This document shows positions 1 to 9,804 of a DNA stretch of 64,000 bases, piece after piece. The stretch spans positions 1,649,501 to 1,713,500 of the forward strand of contig NZ_CP047030.1 in NCBI RefSeq assembly GCF_009796825.1, given 5' to 3'. The first letter of the stretch is position 1. Each line of letters begins with the position of its first letter. The translations under genes and the position numbers were made by a program. This DNA is from Algibacter sp. L3A6. Its GTDB lineage: Bacteria; Bacteroidota; Bacteroidia; Flavobacteriales; Flavobacteriaceae. The notes under the pieces are model-generated. The model did not search any database. It was not told where the DNA came from and worked only from the letters and a program-made list of their open reading frames with translations.

Positions 1-636
1 GCAAGAGTGAGCGAGTTAGGTGTAGTTTCTATTGTTGGAGATGGCACAGCTACTATAACAGCTATGTTAGGTAGCGAAAAAGCACAAGGGTCACTTACTA
101 TAGAGACTATTGGAGGATTTGATTTTGCTCCAACCCCAACATTGGCGTCAGGTCAAGTTACCTCAATATTTAGTGATGCTTACACCAATGTGCCTGTAGA
201 TTTTTATAACGGATATTGGGAGCCTTATCAAACAACTCAATCAGCCGATTTATTTCTTAACGGAGATAATATATTGTACTACACCAATTTTAATTTTGTT
301 GGGACCCAGTTTGCTAATCCAACCGTAGATGTGACTGAAAAATCTACTTTACATCTTAATATGTATATACCTGCTGAAATTCCATCAGATTTAGATTTTT
401 TAATTACAATAAAAGATTTTGGTGCAGATGCTGTTGATGGTGGTGATGACGATACAACGCAACAAGTGTTTTTTTATGCATCTGATTTTACTGCATATAC
501 TTGGGCTACATTAGAAATACCTGTAACCTTAGCAAATAAGAACAATATTGGTCTTATTATTTATGAAAATATAAATAACCCAACAACATCATCAATAGAG
601 AGTTTCTATTTAGATAATATTTATTTCCATAACTAA
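1..636 (+). CDS. Surface carbohydrate-binding protein, 3' end only
   Basis: The frame is open from the first base, so this is the C-terminal part of a gene that begins outside the window. The first 35 or so residues look like the end of a bacterial Ig-like (Big_2-type) domain (VVSIVGDGTATITA). After a short linker comes one beta-sandwich of about 160 residues ending in FYLDNIYFHN, the usual end of Bacteroidota carbohydrate-binding modules. The same kind of module, starting APTP and ending IDNLYFYK, recurs in the SusE-position protein at 9805-11898, which ties this gene to the same glucan locus. The missing N-terminus may carry a hydrolase or only binding modules. It is followed after 32 bases by a GH16 gene on the same strand, probably in one operon. 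Confidence 0.75.
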   Translation, partial: ARVSELGVVSIVGDGTATITAMLGSEKAQGSLTIETIGGFDFAPTPTLASGQVTSIFSDAYTNVPVDFYNGYWEPYQTTQSADLFLNGDNILYYTNFNFVGTQFANPTVDVTEKSTLHLNMYIPAEIPSDLDFLITIKDFGADAVDGGDDDTTQQVFFYASDFTAYTWATLEIPVTLANKNNIGLIIYENINNPTTSSIESFYLDNIYFHN

Positions 637-668
637 AAAGTTGCTTCTAAAAATAAAAACACGAAAAG

Positions 669-1520
669 ATGAATAAAATAAATAAATATAAAAAACGAAT
701 TAAAGCGACACTGCTTAAAATTTCCTTGTTCGTATTGCCAATTTTTGGGATAACGAGTTGCGCTACAGATGAGACTCAAACTGTTGCAAAGTTTACAGAT
801 TTAGTGATGCAAGATGAGTTTGATACAAATGGTGCTTTGGATAGTTCTATTTGGGATTTCAATATAGGAAATGGAGAAAACGGCTGGGGAAATAACGAGC
901 TTCAATATTATACAAACCGTACAGAAAATGCTGTTGTTCAAAATGGAATATTGATAATGACGGCTAACAAAGAGTCATTTCAAGGTTCTGATTATACTTC
1001 TGCTAGAATAATAACAAAAGGAAAGTTTGAGCAAGCTTATGGGCGTTTTGAAGCGCGTATTAGGTTGCCGTATGGTCAAGGTATTTGGCCGGCATTTTGG
1101 TTATTAGGAGCAGATATTGATGAGGTTGGTTGGCCACAATGTGGTGAAATTGATATTATGGAAAACCGTGGGCAAGAACCAACTTTAATTAATGGTACAG
1201 TGCACGGTCCAGGATATTCGGCAGGAGAATCTATATCGAAAAGTTATGAATTAACAAATGATAGGTTCGATACAGGATTTCACATATTTGGGATTGAATG
1301 GGGACCAGAATATATTAACTATTACGTAGATGGTTTTTTGTACAACCAAATAACACCAGATGATGTTACTGGAGAATGGGTTTACGATCATCCCTTCTTT
1401 ATAATAATCAATATGGCTGTTGGAGGAGATTATGTAGGTGCGCCAAATGGAGAAACTGTTTTTCCTCAAACCATGCTTGTAGATTATGTAAGAGTGTATA
1501 AAAATAATTTAATTGACTAA
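669..1520 (+). CDS. GH16 endo-beta-1,3-glucanase (laminarinase) lipoprotein
   Basis: Family 16 glycoside hydrolase of 283 residues, expected to hydrolyse internal beta-1,3 bonds of laminarin-like glucans at the cell surface. A hydrophobic leader ends in a lipobox (GITSC, Cys31). The rest is one catalytic domain. The GH16 active-site motif GEIDIME gives Glu160 (nucleophile), Asp162 and Glu165 (acid/base). The flanking WPAFWLLGA and DYVRVY motifs are typical of laminarinases rather than agarases or carrageenases. It has no extra binding module, unlike the second GH16 at 11911. It lies between two carbohydrate-binding lipoprotein genes and just before a gene whose real start is 19 bases downstream. 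Substrate assignment is by family inference. Confidence 0.93.
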   Translation: MNKINKYKKRIKATLLKISLFVLPIFGITSCATDETQTVAKFTDLVMQDEFDTNGALDSSIWDFNIGNGENGWGNNELQYYTNRTENAVVQNGILIMTANKESFQGSDYTSARIITKGKFEQAYGRFEARIRLPYGQGIWPAFWLLGADIDEVGWPQCGEIDIMENRGQEPTLINGTVHGPGYSAGESISKSYELTNDRFDTGFHIFGIEWGPEYINYYVDGFLYNQITPDDVTGEWVYDHPFFIIINMAVGGDYVGAPNGETVFPQTMLVDYVRVYKNNLID

Positions 1521-1539
1521 ACTGAAAATATTAAAGATT

Positions 1540-4500
1540 ATGAAACAACTAATTAAAAATATAAAGCAAATTTCGATTTTGCTTTTAGTGTTATCCTTTG
1601 TGGGGTGTAACAACGACGATGATAATTATCCTCAAATTATAGCAGGATTTACTTATACCATTAATTTAGAAACGGGAACAGTTGTTTTTATAAATATTTC
1701 TGAAAACGCGAGTAGTTACGAGTGGTCTTTTGGAGATGAAAACACATCTACGGAAAAAAACCCAATAAATACATATGATAAAAGCGGAACGTATACGGTT
1801 GTGTTAGAGTCTAAAAATGTTGCAGGAGCAACAGATACTTTCGAGAGTGAAATAACATTTACAATACCAGAAAAACTGGGGTTGCCAATTAATTTTGATA
1901 ATGCAGATGTAGTATATAATGCGGCCGTTTTTAACGGTGCTACTTTTGAAATTGTTGAGAATCCAGATGTATCAGGAGTAAACAATGTAGCTTCTAATGT
2001 AGGTGCTATTACTAATAGTGGAGCCGAGTATGAGGGTGTTAACTTCGATCTTGGAATTGATATAGATTTGGCAACAGAAAAAACTGTAAGTATGAATTTT
2101 TGGGCAGATGCGGCTACAACTGTTTTAATGAAACTTGAAGAAGGTACAGGTGCAGATACTGAAGTTGCAGTGAGTCATACAGGTACTGGATGGGAAACAT
2201 TGTTATTTAGTTTTAATCCTTCAGATAAATATTCAAGATTAACATTATTTGTGGATGGTCCAGGGAAAACTTTGGGTACATTCTATATGGATGATGTTAT
2301 GCAAATAGAAACGCCTCCAGCACCATGTACTGCGGAAACTGAAGAGTCTAACAGCGCAGTGGATTTAAACATGACGTTCATGTCAGATCCTACAGCGAGT
2401 GTTGTTGCAGATGGTACTTCTTTCGAATGGGCAGCTAATCCTGATTTTGATAATGATTTAAATATGTCTTGTAAAGTTGCTAAAATAACGAAGTTAGGAA
2501 GCAATCCTTGGGATAATACTCAAATCAGTTTAGATGCTAAATTAGATTTTGTTGCAAACGCAGGTTTAAAAATGAAGGTTTATTCGGCTGTGCCAGGCTT
2601 CACAGTAAGAGTGAAACTTGAAGAAAACGGTGCTCCAGAAAATAACACTGAATTAGAGGTTGCAACTACAAAAACTAATGAATGGGAAGAAATAGAATTT
2701 CCATTTGCAAGTACGGAAAGTGAAAAGTTTGATAAGATTGTTATTTTCTTTGATCTTAATGCAGGAAATACAGATACTTATTATTTCGATGATTTAATGC
2801 TTTATGGTACAGGTTCAGTAGGAAATGCTTGTGTTGAAGAATCTACAGAAAATAATACAGCTGCGGGTTTAAATATGACTTTTATGTCTGACCTTACTTC
2901 TAGTATTACAAATGACAATGCAACGTTTGTTTGGGCGGACAACCCAGATTCTGATAATAGTGTAAATAGTTCTTGTAAAGTGGCTCAAATCACAAAAAGT
3001 GGAACTAATCCTTGGGATAATAACCAAATAGATTTAGATGCTAAATTAGATTTAAGCTCAAATGCAGGATTAAAAGTTAAAGTGTATTCGGCTCAGCCGG
3101 GTTATACTGTATTATTAAAGCTTGAATCCATTGCTGATCCATCGGTAAATACCGAAATAGATTTAGCAACTACTAAAACAAATGAATGGGAAGAGTTGAC
3201 TTTCGCATTCACTAGTAATAATGATAATAAATATGATAGAATTGTTTTAATCTTTGATTTAGCAGAAGCAAATACGAATACGTATTATTTCGATGATCTA
3301 AAACTTTATGAAAGAACTAGTGGTGGTGGGAGTACTGGAGCATATAGCCTTGATAAACCTATCGATTTTGAGTCTACAGGGTTTGGAGCTAATTGGTCTT
3401 GGAATGTTTTTGAGAATGAAGACAATCCACCAGTAGAATTTGTTGCTAATCCAAGTGCGTCAGGCATAAACACATCTGCTCAAGTTGCTAAAATAACAGC
3501 AAGACAAGCAGGCGCTCCATGGGTAGGTGCTGAAACAGTACACGGAGAAATGGGAATTACATGGGATCTTTCAGCTTCAAATGCAGTAATCAAAATTATG
3601 GTATATAAAACGGTAATTAGCGATGTTGGTATTAAGTTGGCAAATGCTGCAGGAGGTGCGCAAGGAGAGATAAAGGTTGCTAATACTAAAATTAACGAAT
3701 GGGAAGAATTAACATTCGATTTTAGTAGTAGAATTGGTAATGGACTTGATGGTTCTACTAATATTGATCAAATTATTGTATTTCCAGAATTTACTGACGG
3801 AAGATCTTCAGATGTAGTAACTTATTTTGATAATATTACGTTCAATAAATTCGAAGTTTCAACAGAACAGGATGCGACTCTATCAGACTTGAAGGTTGAT
3901 GGTAATAGCATTTCAGGTTTCAATCCGGATACATTAAGCTATTCTGTAACTTTACCTGAAGGAACAACAACAGTTCCAACGGTAACAGTAACCGAAACTC
4001 AAGGAGCTGCCAGTTCTGTAATAACTCCAGCGGGATCACTTCCAGGTGAAACTACCATAGTTGTAACAGCAGAAGATGGGGTAACAACATCTACTTATAC
4101 TGTTACTTTTACGCTACAAGCATCAGGTGGTAATAGTGGGGATTATAACTTGACACTTCCTATTGATTTTGAACCATCTGGGTTTGGTGCAGGCTGGACA
4201 TGGAATGTTTTTGAAAACGTAGGGAATTCACCATTAGAATTTGTAACCAATCCAAGTGCGTCAGGAATAAATACATCTTCAACGGTAGCTAAGATTACTG
4301 CATTACAAGCAGGAGCACCATGGGTTGGAACTGAAATAGCACATGGTGAAATGGGTATTACTTGGACCGTTTCTGCTTCTAATACGACTATTAAAATTAT
4401 GGTATACAAAACCGTGATTAGCGATGTTGGAATTAAATTGGCTAGTGCAAATGGAGGGGCTCAACCCGAAGTGAAAGTAGCTAATACGAAAATTAATGAA

Positions 4501-4653
4501 TGGGAAGAGTTAACATTCGATTTCAGTCATCTTCTTGGTATAATAGGTCAAGATGGAACAACTAATGTAGATCAAGTTATTGTTTTTCCAGATTTTATAG
4601 ATGGTAGAGCTTCAGATAACGTGGTGTATTTTGATAATATTACATTTAATTAA
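1540..4653 (+). CDS. Multimodular surface glycan-binding lipoprotein, no catalytic domain
   Basis: Lipoprotein of 1037 residues (lipobox FVGC, Cys23; acidic NNDDD follows, a surface-export-like signal). I take ATG 1540 as start, because the upstream in-frame TTG at 1513 overlaps the previous gene. Domains in order: PKD (about 30-108), one beta-sandwich (113-257), two similar modules with NPWDN and YYFDDL motifs (263-423, 431-590), a third module type (602-769), a cadherin-like beta-sandwich (778-860), and a second copy of the third type (869-1037). Each module ends in FDDxxxY or FDNITF, as in carbohydrate-binding modules of the CBM4/CBM6-like fold. No hydrolase signature is visible. It probably holds long glucan chains at the outer membrane. 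It ends at a strong terminator, so it closes the first operon. Confidence 0.85.
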   Translation: MKQLIKNIKQISILLLVLSFVGCNNDDDNYPQIIAGFTYTINLETGTVVFINISENASSYEWSFGDENTSTEKNPINTYDKSGTYTVVLESKNVAGATDTFESEITFTIPEKLGLPINFDNADVVYNAAVFNGATFEIVENPDVSGVNNVASNVGAITNSGAEYEGVNFDLGIDIDLATEKTVSMNFWADAATTVLMKLEEGTGADTEVAVSHTGTGWETLLFSFNPSDKYSRLTLFVDGPGKTLGTFYMDDVMQIETPPAPCTAETEESNSAVDLNMTFMSDPTASVVADGTSFEWAANPDFDNDLNMSCKVAKITKLGSNPWDNTQISLDAKLDFVANAGLKMKVYSAVPGFTVRVKLEENGAPENNTELEVATTKTNEWEEIEFPFASTESEKFDKIVIFFDLNAGNTDTYYFDDLMLYGTGSVGNACVEESTENNTAAGLNMTFMSDLTSSITNDNATFVWADNPDSDNSVNSSCKVAQITKSGTNPWDNNQIDLDAKLDLSSNAGLKVKVYSAQPGYTVLLKLESIADPSVNTEIDLATTKTNEWEELTFAFTSNNDNKYDRIVLIFDLAEANTNTYYFDDLKLYERTSGGGSTGAYSLDKPIDFESTGFGANWSWNVFENEDNPPVEFVANPSASGINTSAQVAKITARQAGAPWVGAETVHGEMGITWDLSASNAVIKIMVYKTVISDVGIKLANAAGGAQGEIKVANTKINEWEELTFDFSSRIGNGLDGSTNIDQIIVFPEFTDGRSSDVVTYFDNITFNKFEVSTEQDATLSDLKVDGNSISGFNPDTLSYSVTLPEGTTTVPTVTVTETQGAASSVITPAGSLPGETTIVVTAEDGVTTSTYTVTFTLQASGGNSGDYNLTLPIDFEPSGFGAGWTWNVFENVGNSPLEFVTNPSASGINTSSTVAKITALQAGAPWVGTEIAHGEMGITWTVSASNTTIKIMVYKTVISDVGIKLASANGGAQPEVKVANTKINEWEELTFDFSHLLGIIGQDGTTNVDQVIVFPDFIDGRASDNVVYFDNITFN
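2326..3310 (+). repeat. Tandem duplication of a binding module (type B)
   Basis: Residues 263-423 and 431-590 of the protein are two copies of one module. They share LNMTFMSD, SCKVA.ITK, NPWDN, LDAKLD, TKTNEWEE and TYYFDDL at equal spacing. The DNA is also visibly similar, so the duplication is not ancient. Confidence 0.85.
3343..4650 (+). repeat. Duplicated binding module (type C) split by a cadherin-like domain
   Basis: Residues 602-769 and 869-1037 are near-identical in long stretches (NPSASGINTS, AGAPWVG, IKIMVYKTVISDVGIKLA, NTKINEWEELTFDFS). Between them sits a cadherin-like beta-sandwich of about 83 residues (ATLSDLKVDG to STYTVTFT). A stretch this conserved could recombine to gain or lose a module. 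Confidence 0.85.
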
Positions 4654-4696
4654 ATTTAAATAGGGATAGTTAGTTTAGAGTAGTAGTTTTTAGAGT

Positions 4697-4730
4697 AAAG
4701 GGTTGAGAAAATATTTTCTCAGCCCTTTTT
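4697..4730 (+). terminator. Intrinsic terminator after the glycan-binding lipoprotein gene
   Basis: GGGTTGAGAAAAT pairs with ATTTTCTCAGCCC (one G-T pair), flanked by AAA and TTTTT. The hairpin begins 44 bases after the stop codon and separates the first three genes from susC. Confidence 0.85.
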
Positions 4731-5295
4731 GTTTTAGGTTAGAGCAATGCTTTAATTTTTTAGTGTGTTACTTTGCTTAATAAAGAGTAAAGCATAATTA
4801 GGTTGGTTAATTTGCAAGAATTTGTACTGTAATAAGAGAGTGAATTAGTTTGTTCATGGTAGGTGGTGTGTTAAGTATTGTGTGTCAAATCCTTATGAGT
4901 TATTATGGCTAGGCATAATCATTTTAACGGTTTCAAGCTTTAATTCATACAACTTGTGGCGGTTTTTTATTTGTGCAAGATCAAGATCAAATGCTACATC
5001 CTTTTGGGAGGAAATATGTTTGGGGGCTAAATTAGGGGTGAATCCCATTTTTTTATTCTCAAAATAGCACAACATTTTAGTTTATCGCCTATACATTACC
5101 ACAACATCGTTGAATTTAGCATGGTTTTAACAGTTTATATCAAAAGAGAGGTTGAACTTTAAAAGCTTGTGTTTATTGGTGATTTAGTAAAATTAACCAC
5201 CTTTTTTTATGATGTATGTTTTTTGTTGAGGTGATTTTTATTAATATGTTAATTTGTTAACTTAACTTTATGATAAACAAAAACTAAACAAATTT
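4731..5295. other. 565-base gap between terminator and susC
   Basis: AT-rich, with no gene I can recognise. Two opposed open frames of about 60 codons (4882-5075) have no family features and no good start. One exact -7 box (TATGTTTG, 5015-5022) lacks a -33 partner. Closer to susC, TTTG at 5222-5225 and TTAATTTG at 5249-5256 (one mismatch, spacing 23) is the best promoter candidate, and it is weak. A short tandem AAGATC repeat lies near 4978-4990. The region most likely holds the inducible promoter and operators of the susC operon. Confidence 0.5.
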
Positions 5296-8200
5296 ATGAG
5301 ACACACGCTATTCAAAATTTTAGCTTTATTCTTCATGGCATACTCAGGTGCACAGAATATAGATATAAGCGGAAATGTACAGGACGGATCTGGATTTCCA
5401 ATTCCTGGAGCGAACATCATTGTTAATAATTCCACTAAAGGAACTACAACAGATTTTGATGGTAACTTCGTATTATCAGGAGTGAAAAACGGAGCAACTA
5501 TTTCAGTTAGTTATATAGGATATATAACGCAGGAACTAGTAATTACAAGCAACAAAAGTTTAACCATTCAATTAAAAGAAGATTTAGCACAACTAGATGA
5601 GGTAGTTGTTGTGGGTTATGGTACGCAGAAAAAGAAAGATGTAACGGGAGCGGTTTCTATTGTAAGCGCTGCCACTTTAGAAGATTTACGCCCAGTAGAT
5701 GCTGCACAAGCTTTACAAGGTACTTCGGCTGGGGTTTCGGTAACATCACCTTCAGGCTCACCAGGTGGAAATTTTAATATTTTAATTCGTGGTGTAAGTT
5801 CTAACGGAGATAATGGTCCTTTAGTTATTATTGATGGTTATAAGGGAGATTTAAACTCTATTAACCCAAGTGATATTGAAACGTTCTCTATTTTAAAAGA
5901 TGCCCAAGCTGCCATTTATGGTATTCAGGGAGCAAATGGGGTGGTTTTAGTAACTACAAAACAAGGAAAGAAAAACTCTGCAGCTAAAATTAGCTATAAT
6001 GGTTACACAGGAATTCAAGAAACCACGCGTGAATTACCTTATTTAAACGCTACAGAATATGCTTTAATTTTAAACGAAAGTTATGCAGCCAATGGCCAAG
6101 CATTGCCTTATCCAAATATTAGTGGTTTAGGTACAGGTATTAACTGGCAAAGTGAGCTTTTTGATCAAGCACCAATAACAAGTCATAATTTATCTGTTAC
6201 GGGTGGAGGAGAAAAGAGTACATATTATTTTGGTGGTTCTGTTTTAGAACAAGATGGTATTATTGCTAGCGATAAATCAAATTTTAGTCGTGCAAATGCT
6301 AAAATTAAATTAGGATTCGATATTACTGAAAAATTGAAATTCACCACATCGGCTAACTATTTCAATAACAACAGAAAAACAATTGGCGAAAACGCTTTGG
6401 GTACACCTCTATTCAACGCTCTTAATTATGCGCCGACATATAGTTTAGATCAACAAGATACATCTGGGTTTTTAGGGAATGAGGTTGTGAATCCAATTTC
6501 TCAAATATCAAATACTTTTAATAAGTATTCTGGAAATTCTATTGAGGGTACATTTCAGTTAGAATATGAAGCTTTCGAAGGTTTTAAAGTAACATCTCGT
6601 ATTGGTTTAAAATCTTATAATGATAACAAAAAGGAGTTTTTTCCAATTGTAGGTTATGGTTCTGGTAAAGTTTTTAATAACGACAGAAGTAGTGTAATAC
6701 AAACTCAAAACACCAACAACTCTTATACTTGGGATACTTTTGCTACCTATAATAAAGTATTTAACGAAAAGCATAATACAACCTTTACATTAGGTACTAG
6801 TGCGCAACGTTCTTGGGGCGATAATTTGCAAGGTACAGGTTTCGATGTTCCAAACAATTCTTGGGAATTTGCCGATATTTCTTTGGCCAATGGTTTAAGT
6901 GAAGCAAAATCTACAAGCTCTTATATTTACGATTCACGTTTATCATCTTACTTCGGAAGATTGCAGTACGATTATGATTCTAAATATTTGCTATCTGCTA
7001 TGGTACGTCGTGATGGTTCTTCAGATTTTTCACCAGAAAACAGAATTGATTATTTCTACTCGGCTACTGGTGGTTGGAAAATTTCTGATGAAGACTTCTT
7101 AAAAGATTCTAACGTAATAAACTTCTTAAAACTTAGAGCAAGTTACGGTACATTAGGTAATAATGTTGGAGACGATTTATACCGTGCTTTATTAAGTGGT
7201 GAGGCTACTTATGTTCTGGATGGAACATTAGTAACGGGTACGGCTAATGGTAGAATACCTAATCCAGAAGCATCTTGGGAAACTGCAGAGAAACTGGATA
7301 TTGGTTTAGATATGAATTTGTTTAATAACAAGCTTGAAGTTGTAGCCGATTATTTTATTGAAGACAGAAATGATTTATTAATAGAAAACTTCCCTATTTC
7401 AGGAATTTTAGGAGGAGGTGCGCCAGGAGCAGGTTTGCCAACAGTTAATGCTGGTACAACACGTAATAGAGGTGTTGAGTTATTTTTAAACTATAAAGAA
7501 TCTGTATCTGATGATTTTTCATATGGTGTAAGCTATAACGTTACTAAAATTAATGGAGAAGTAACAGCAGTTAGTAACGGTGTTGTATCCGAAGGTGGTT
7601 CTTTTAGTGTAGGACAACCAGCTATTTCTAGAATGGAAGTAGGGCAACCAATAGGTTATTTCTACGGGCTTAAATCTGATGGTATTTTCCAAAATCAAGC
7701 AGAAGTAGATGCGGCACCTTCGCAAGTTGGTTTAGGGTCTGCAGCTGCTCCAGGAGATATTCGTTTTGTGGATGTTAATGAAGATGGAGAAATTACAATA
7801 GACGATAGAACTTATATCGGTAAGCCTCAAGCAGATTATATTATGGGTTTAAATTTTAATTTCAACTATAAAAATTTCGATTTCAGTGCATATATGTATG
7901 CTGAGCTAGGTAAGGAAACAGTACGTAACTACGAGCGTGACCAACCTAACGTAAACCGCTTAAGTTTATATTTAGACCGCTGGACTGGTGAAGGAACAAG
8001 TAATTCTGTGCCAAGAGCTACTACTGGGGCAACAACTAATAAATTGTTCTCAGATTTCTATGTGGAAGATTCTTCATTCTTAAGAATGCAAAATATACAA
8101 TTAGGCTACTCGTTACCACAAGATGTTATCGATAAATTAGGGATTAGCAAATTTCGTATTTATACTAAAGTAAACAACGCTTTTACGTTAACTAAATACC

Positions 8201-8310
8201 GTGGTTACGATCCTGCTGCAACTAATGGCGACGCTATTGGTGGTGGTATCGATTATGGTTTCTACCCAATTTCAAGACAATTCATTTTAGGCTTAAACCT
8301 ATCTATATAA
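5296..8310 (+). CDS. susC: SusC-like TonB-dependent oligosaccharide transporter
   Basis: Outer-membrane TonB-dependent transporter of 1004 residues that imports glycan oligosaccharides, powered by TonB-ExbBD. It starts with a signal peptide (about 1-19), then a carboxypeptidase-regulatory-like domain (about 22-100, with GANIIV and TDFDGNF). A TonB-box-like stretch DEVVVVGYGTQKKKDVTG follows, then the plug domain (about 110-230) and a long beta-barrel ending in an aromatic and hydrophobic tail (FILGLNLSI). The length and the directly following susD gene (12-base gap) mark it as a SusC rather than a siderophore receptor. It leads the second operon of the locus. The substrate, a laminarin oligosaccharide, is inferred from the GH16 and GH3 genes downstream. 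Confidence 0.95.
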   Translation: MRHTLFKILALFFMAYSGAQNIDISGNVQDGSGFPIPGANIIVNNSTKGTTTDFDGNFVLSGVKNGATISVSYIGYITQELVITSNKSLTIQLKEDLAQLDEVVVVGYGTQKKKDVTGAVSIVSAATLEDLRPVDAAQALQGTSAGVSVTSPSGSPGGNFNILIRGVSSNGDNGPLVIIDGYKGDLNSINPSDIETFSILKDAQAAIYGIQGANGVVLVTTKQGKKNSAAKISYNGYTGIQETTRELPYLNATEYALILNESYAANGQALPYPNISGLGTGINWQSELFDQAPITSHNLSVTGGGEKSTYYFGGSVLEQDGIIASDKSNFSRANAKIKLGFDITEKLKFTTSANYFNNNRKTIGENALGTPLFNALNYAPTYSLDQQDTSGFLGNEVVNPISQISNTFNKYSGNSIEGTFQLEYEAFEGFKVTSRIGLKSYNDNKKEFFPIVGYGSGKVFNNDRSSVIQTQNTNNSYTWDTFATYNKVFNEKHNTTFTLGTSAQRSWGDNLQGTGFDVPNNSWEFADISLANGLSEAKSTSSYIYDSRLSSYFGRLQYDYDSKYLLSAMVRRDGSSDFSPENRIDYFYSATGGWKISDEDFLKDSNVINFLKLRASYGTLGNNVGDDLYRALLSGEATYVLDGTLVTGTANGRIPNPEASWETAEKLDIGLDMNLFNNKLEVVADYFIEDRNDLLIENFPISGILGGGAPGAGLPTVNAGTTRNRGVELFLNYKESVSDDFSYGVSYNVTKINGEVTAVSNGVVSEGGSFSVGQPAISRMEVGQPIGYFYGLKSDGIFQNQAEVDAAPSQVGLGSAAAPGDIRFVDVNEDGEITIDDRTYIGKPQADYIMGLNFNFNYKNFDFSAYMYAELGKETVRNYERDQPNVNRLSLYLDRWTGEGTSNSVPRATTGATTNKLFSDFYVEDSSFLRMQNIQLGYSLPQDVIDKLGISKFRIYTKVNNAFTLTKYRGYDPAATNGDAIGGGIDYGFYPISRQFILGLNLSI

Positions 8311-8322
8311 AATATTTAAAAG

Positions 8323-9792
8323 ATGAAAAAATATATAAATAAACTTAAAGGATTCTTCTTGTTGGTTTTAGTGCTAGGCGCTAATTCTTGTGGAGATTCT
8401 TACTTAGAAGAAGTTGATAGATACAGTATAGATTCTGAAAGCTATTTCAACTCCGAGACCGATTATTACAACGCCCTCGTTGGTGCTTACGATTTAATGC
8501 AGTCTACTTACTTAAATGTTATTTTAGGTGAAATAGCCTCAGATAATACCCTTTGTGGTGGAGAAAGTGCAACTGATGTTATGGCTTGGCAGCAAATTGA
8601 TGATATGATACATACGCCAGTTAATGCGGAATTAAAAAAGCTTTGGGAATGGATGTACGCAGGTGTAAACCGTGCTAACTTTATTTTGGAGTTTCAAGAT
8701 AAAACAGATTTTGAAGGCAAAGAAATTATTTTAGGTGAAGCTCACTTTTTAAGGGCTTACTATTATTTCGAATTAATAAAATGGTTTGGTGATGTGCCGT
8801 TAAAAGAAACACGTTTTGTTTTAGGTGATGAAACAAGTGTTCCACGTTCGCCAGCTGCAGATGTCTATGCTTTAATTGAAGCCGATTTAAAATATGCCGT
8901 AGATAATTTAAACTATACAGCTCCACAAGTAGGTAGAGCAACAAAAGGTTCTGCACAAGCTTTGTTAGGTAAAGCGTATTTATACCAAAATAAATTTACT
9001 GAGGCTACAACAGTTTTAGATCAATTAATTACAGAAGGTCCTTATGATTTAGTTAGCGATTATGATACAATTTTCGAAACCGATGGAGAGAATAATATAG
9101 AATCTGTTTTTGAGGTTCAATATTCCGATGCTGAAGGAGCTGGTTTTGAGTGTTTACAATGTAGTGAAGGTAATGTAGCTGTTGGATTTAATGGTATTAG
9201 AAATTACACCGGACCAACTTTCGATTCTGGATTTAGTTTTAACGTGCCAACACAAGAAGTTGTAGACGAGTTTGAAGCTGGAGATTTACGTAAAGATGTA
9301 GCTATTTTAGATATAGAAGCTTGGGCAACAGCAAATAGTGCAACTTATGGGGAAGGAAACGAACATACTGGATATTTCAACAGAAAATATATTGCACGTA
9401 AAGGAGATTTAAACACGGGCGATCAAAACTTAACAAATCCAAATAATTATCGTGCTATTCGTTTTGCAGATGTGCTATTAATGGCTGCTGAGGCTTATAA
9501 TCGTGGAGAAATTAGTGATAGTAAGGCACAAGGTTATTTAAACCGTGTGCGTGAAAGAGCGTTTGGAACAGCAAATGATGTAACATCTACGGGAGCAACA
9601 CTTACCGATGCTATTGCTCATGAACGTCGTGTAGAATTAGTAGGCGAAGGTCATCGCTTTTTCGATTTAGTGCGTACAGGTAGAGGTGCAGAAATCGACG
9701 GATTTACGGCAGGTAAAAACGAAGTATTTCCTATTCCTATTGAAGAAATCCAATTTTCAAACGGAAACTGGGCACAAAACGATAATTATTAA
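8323..9792 (+). CDS. susD: SusD-like glycan-binding lipoprotein (RagB/SusD family)
   Basis: Surface lipoprotein of 489 residues that forms the lid over the SusC barrel and captures oligosaccharides. A lipobox (GANSC, Cys23) follows the leader. The N-terminal SusD-like part contains LGEAHFLRAYYYFELIKWFGDVPL, with TPR-like helices, and the C-terminal part has YRAIRFADVLLMAAEA and ERRVELVGEGHRFFDLVRTG. Both are signature stretches of the family. It sits between susC and the SusE-position protein with gaps of only 12 bases on each side, so the three are surely co-transcribed. Confidence 0.95.
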   Translation: MKKYINKLKGFFLLVLVLGANSCGDSYLEEVDRYSIDSESYFNSETDYYNALVGAYDLMQSTYLNVILGEIASDNTLCGGESATDVMAWQQIDDMIHTPVNAELKKLWEWMYAGVNRANFILEFQDKTDFEGKEIILGEAHFLRAYYYFELIKWFGDVPLKETRFVLGDETSVPRSPAADVYALIEADLKYAVDNLNYTAPQVGRATKGSAQALLGKAYLYQNKFTEATTVLDQLITEGPYDLVSDYDTIFETDGENNIESVFEVQYSDAEGAGFECLQCSEGNVAVGFNGIRNYTGPTFDSGFSFNVPTQEVVDEFEAGDLRKDVAILDIEAWATANSATYGEGNEHTGYFNRKYIARKGDLNTGDQNLTNPNNYRAIRFADVLLMAAEAYNRGEISDSKAQGYLNRVRERAFGTANDVTSTGATLTDAIAHERRVELVGEGHRFFDLVRTGRGAEIDGFTAGKNEVFPIPIEEIQFSNGNWAQNDNY

Positions 9793-9804
9793 TAAAAACA
9801 GAAC

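Noticed and set aside
4882..5075. Two opposed short open frames in the gap before susC
   Set aside because: Low-complexity translations, no start context, no recognisable family, and each is the mirror of the other.
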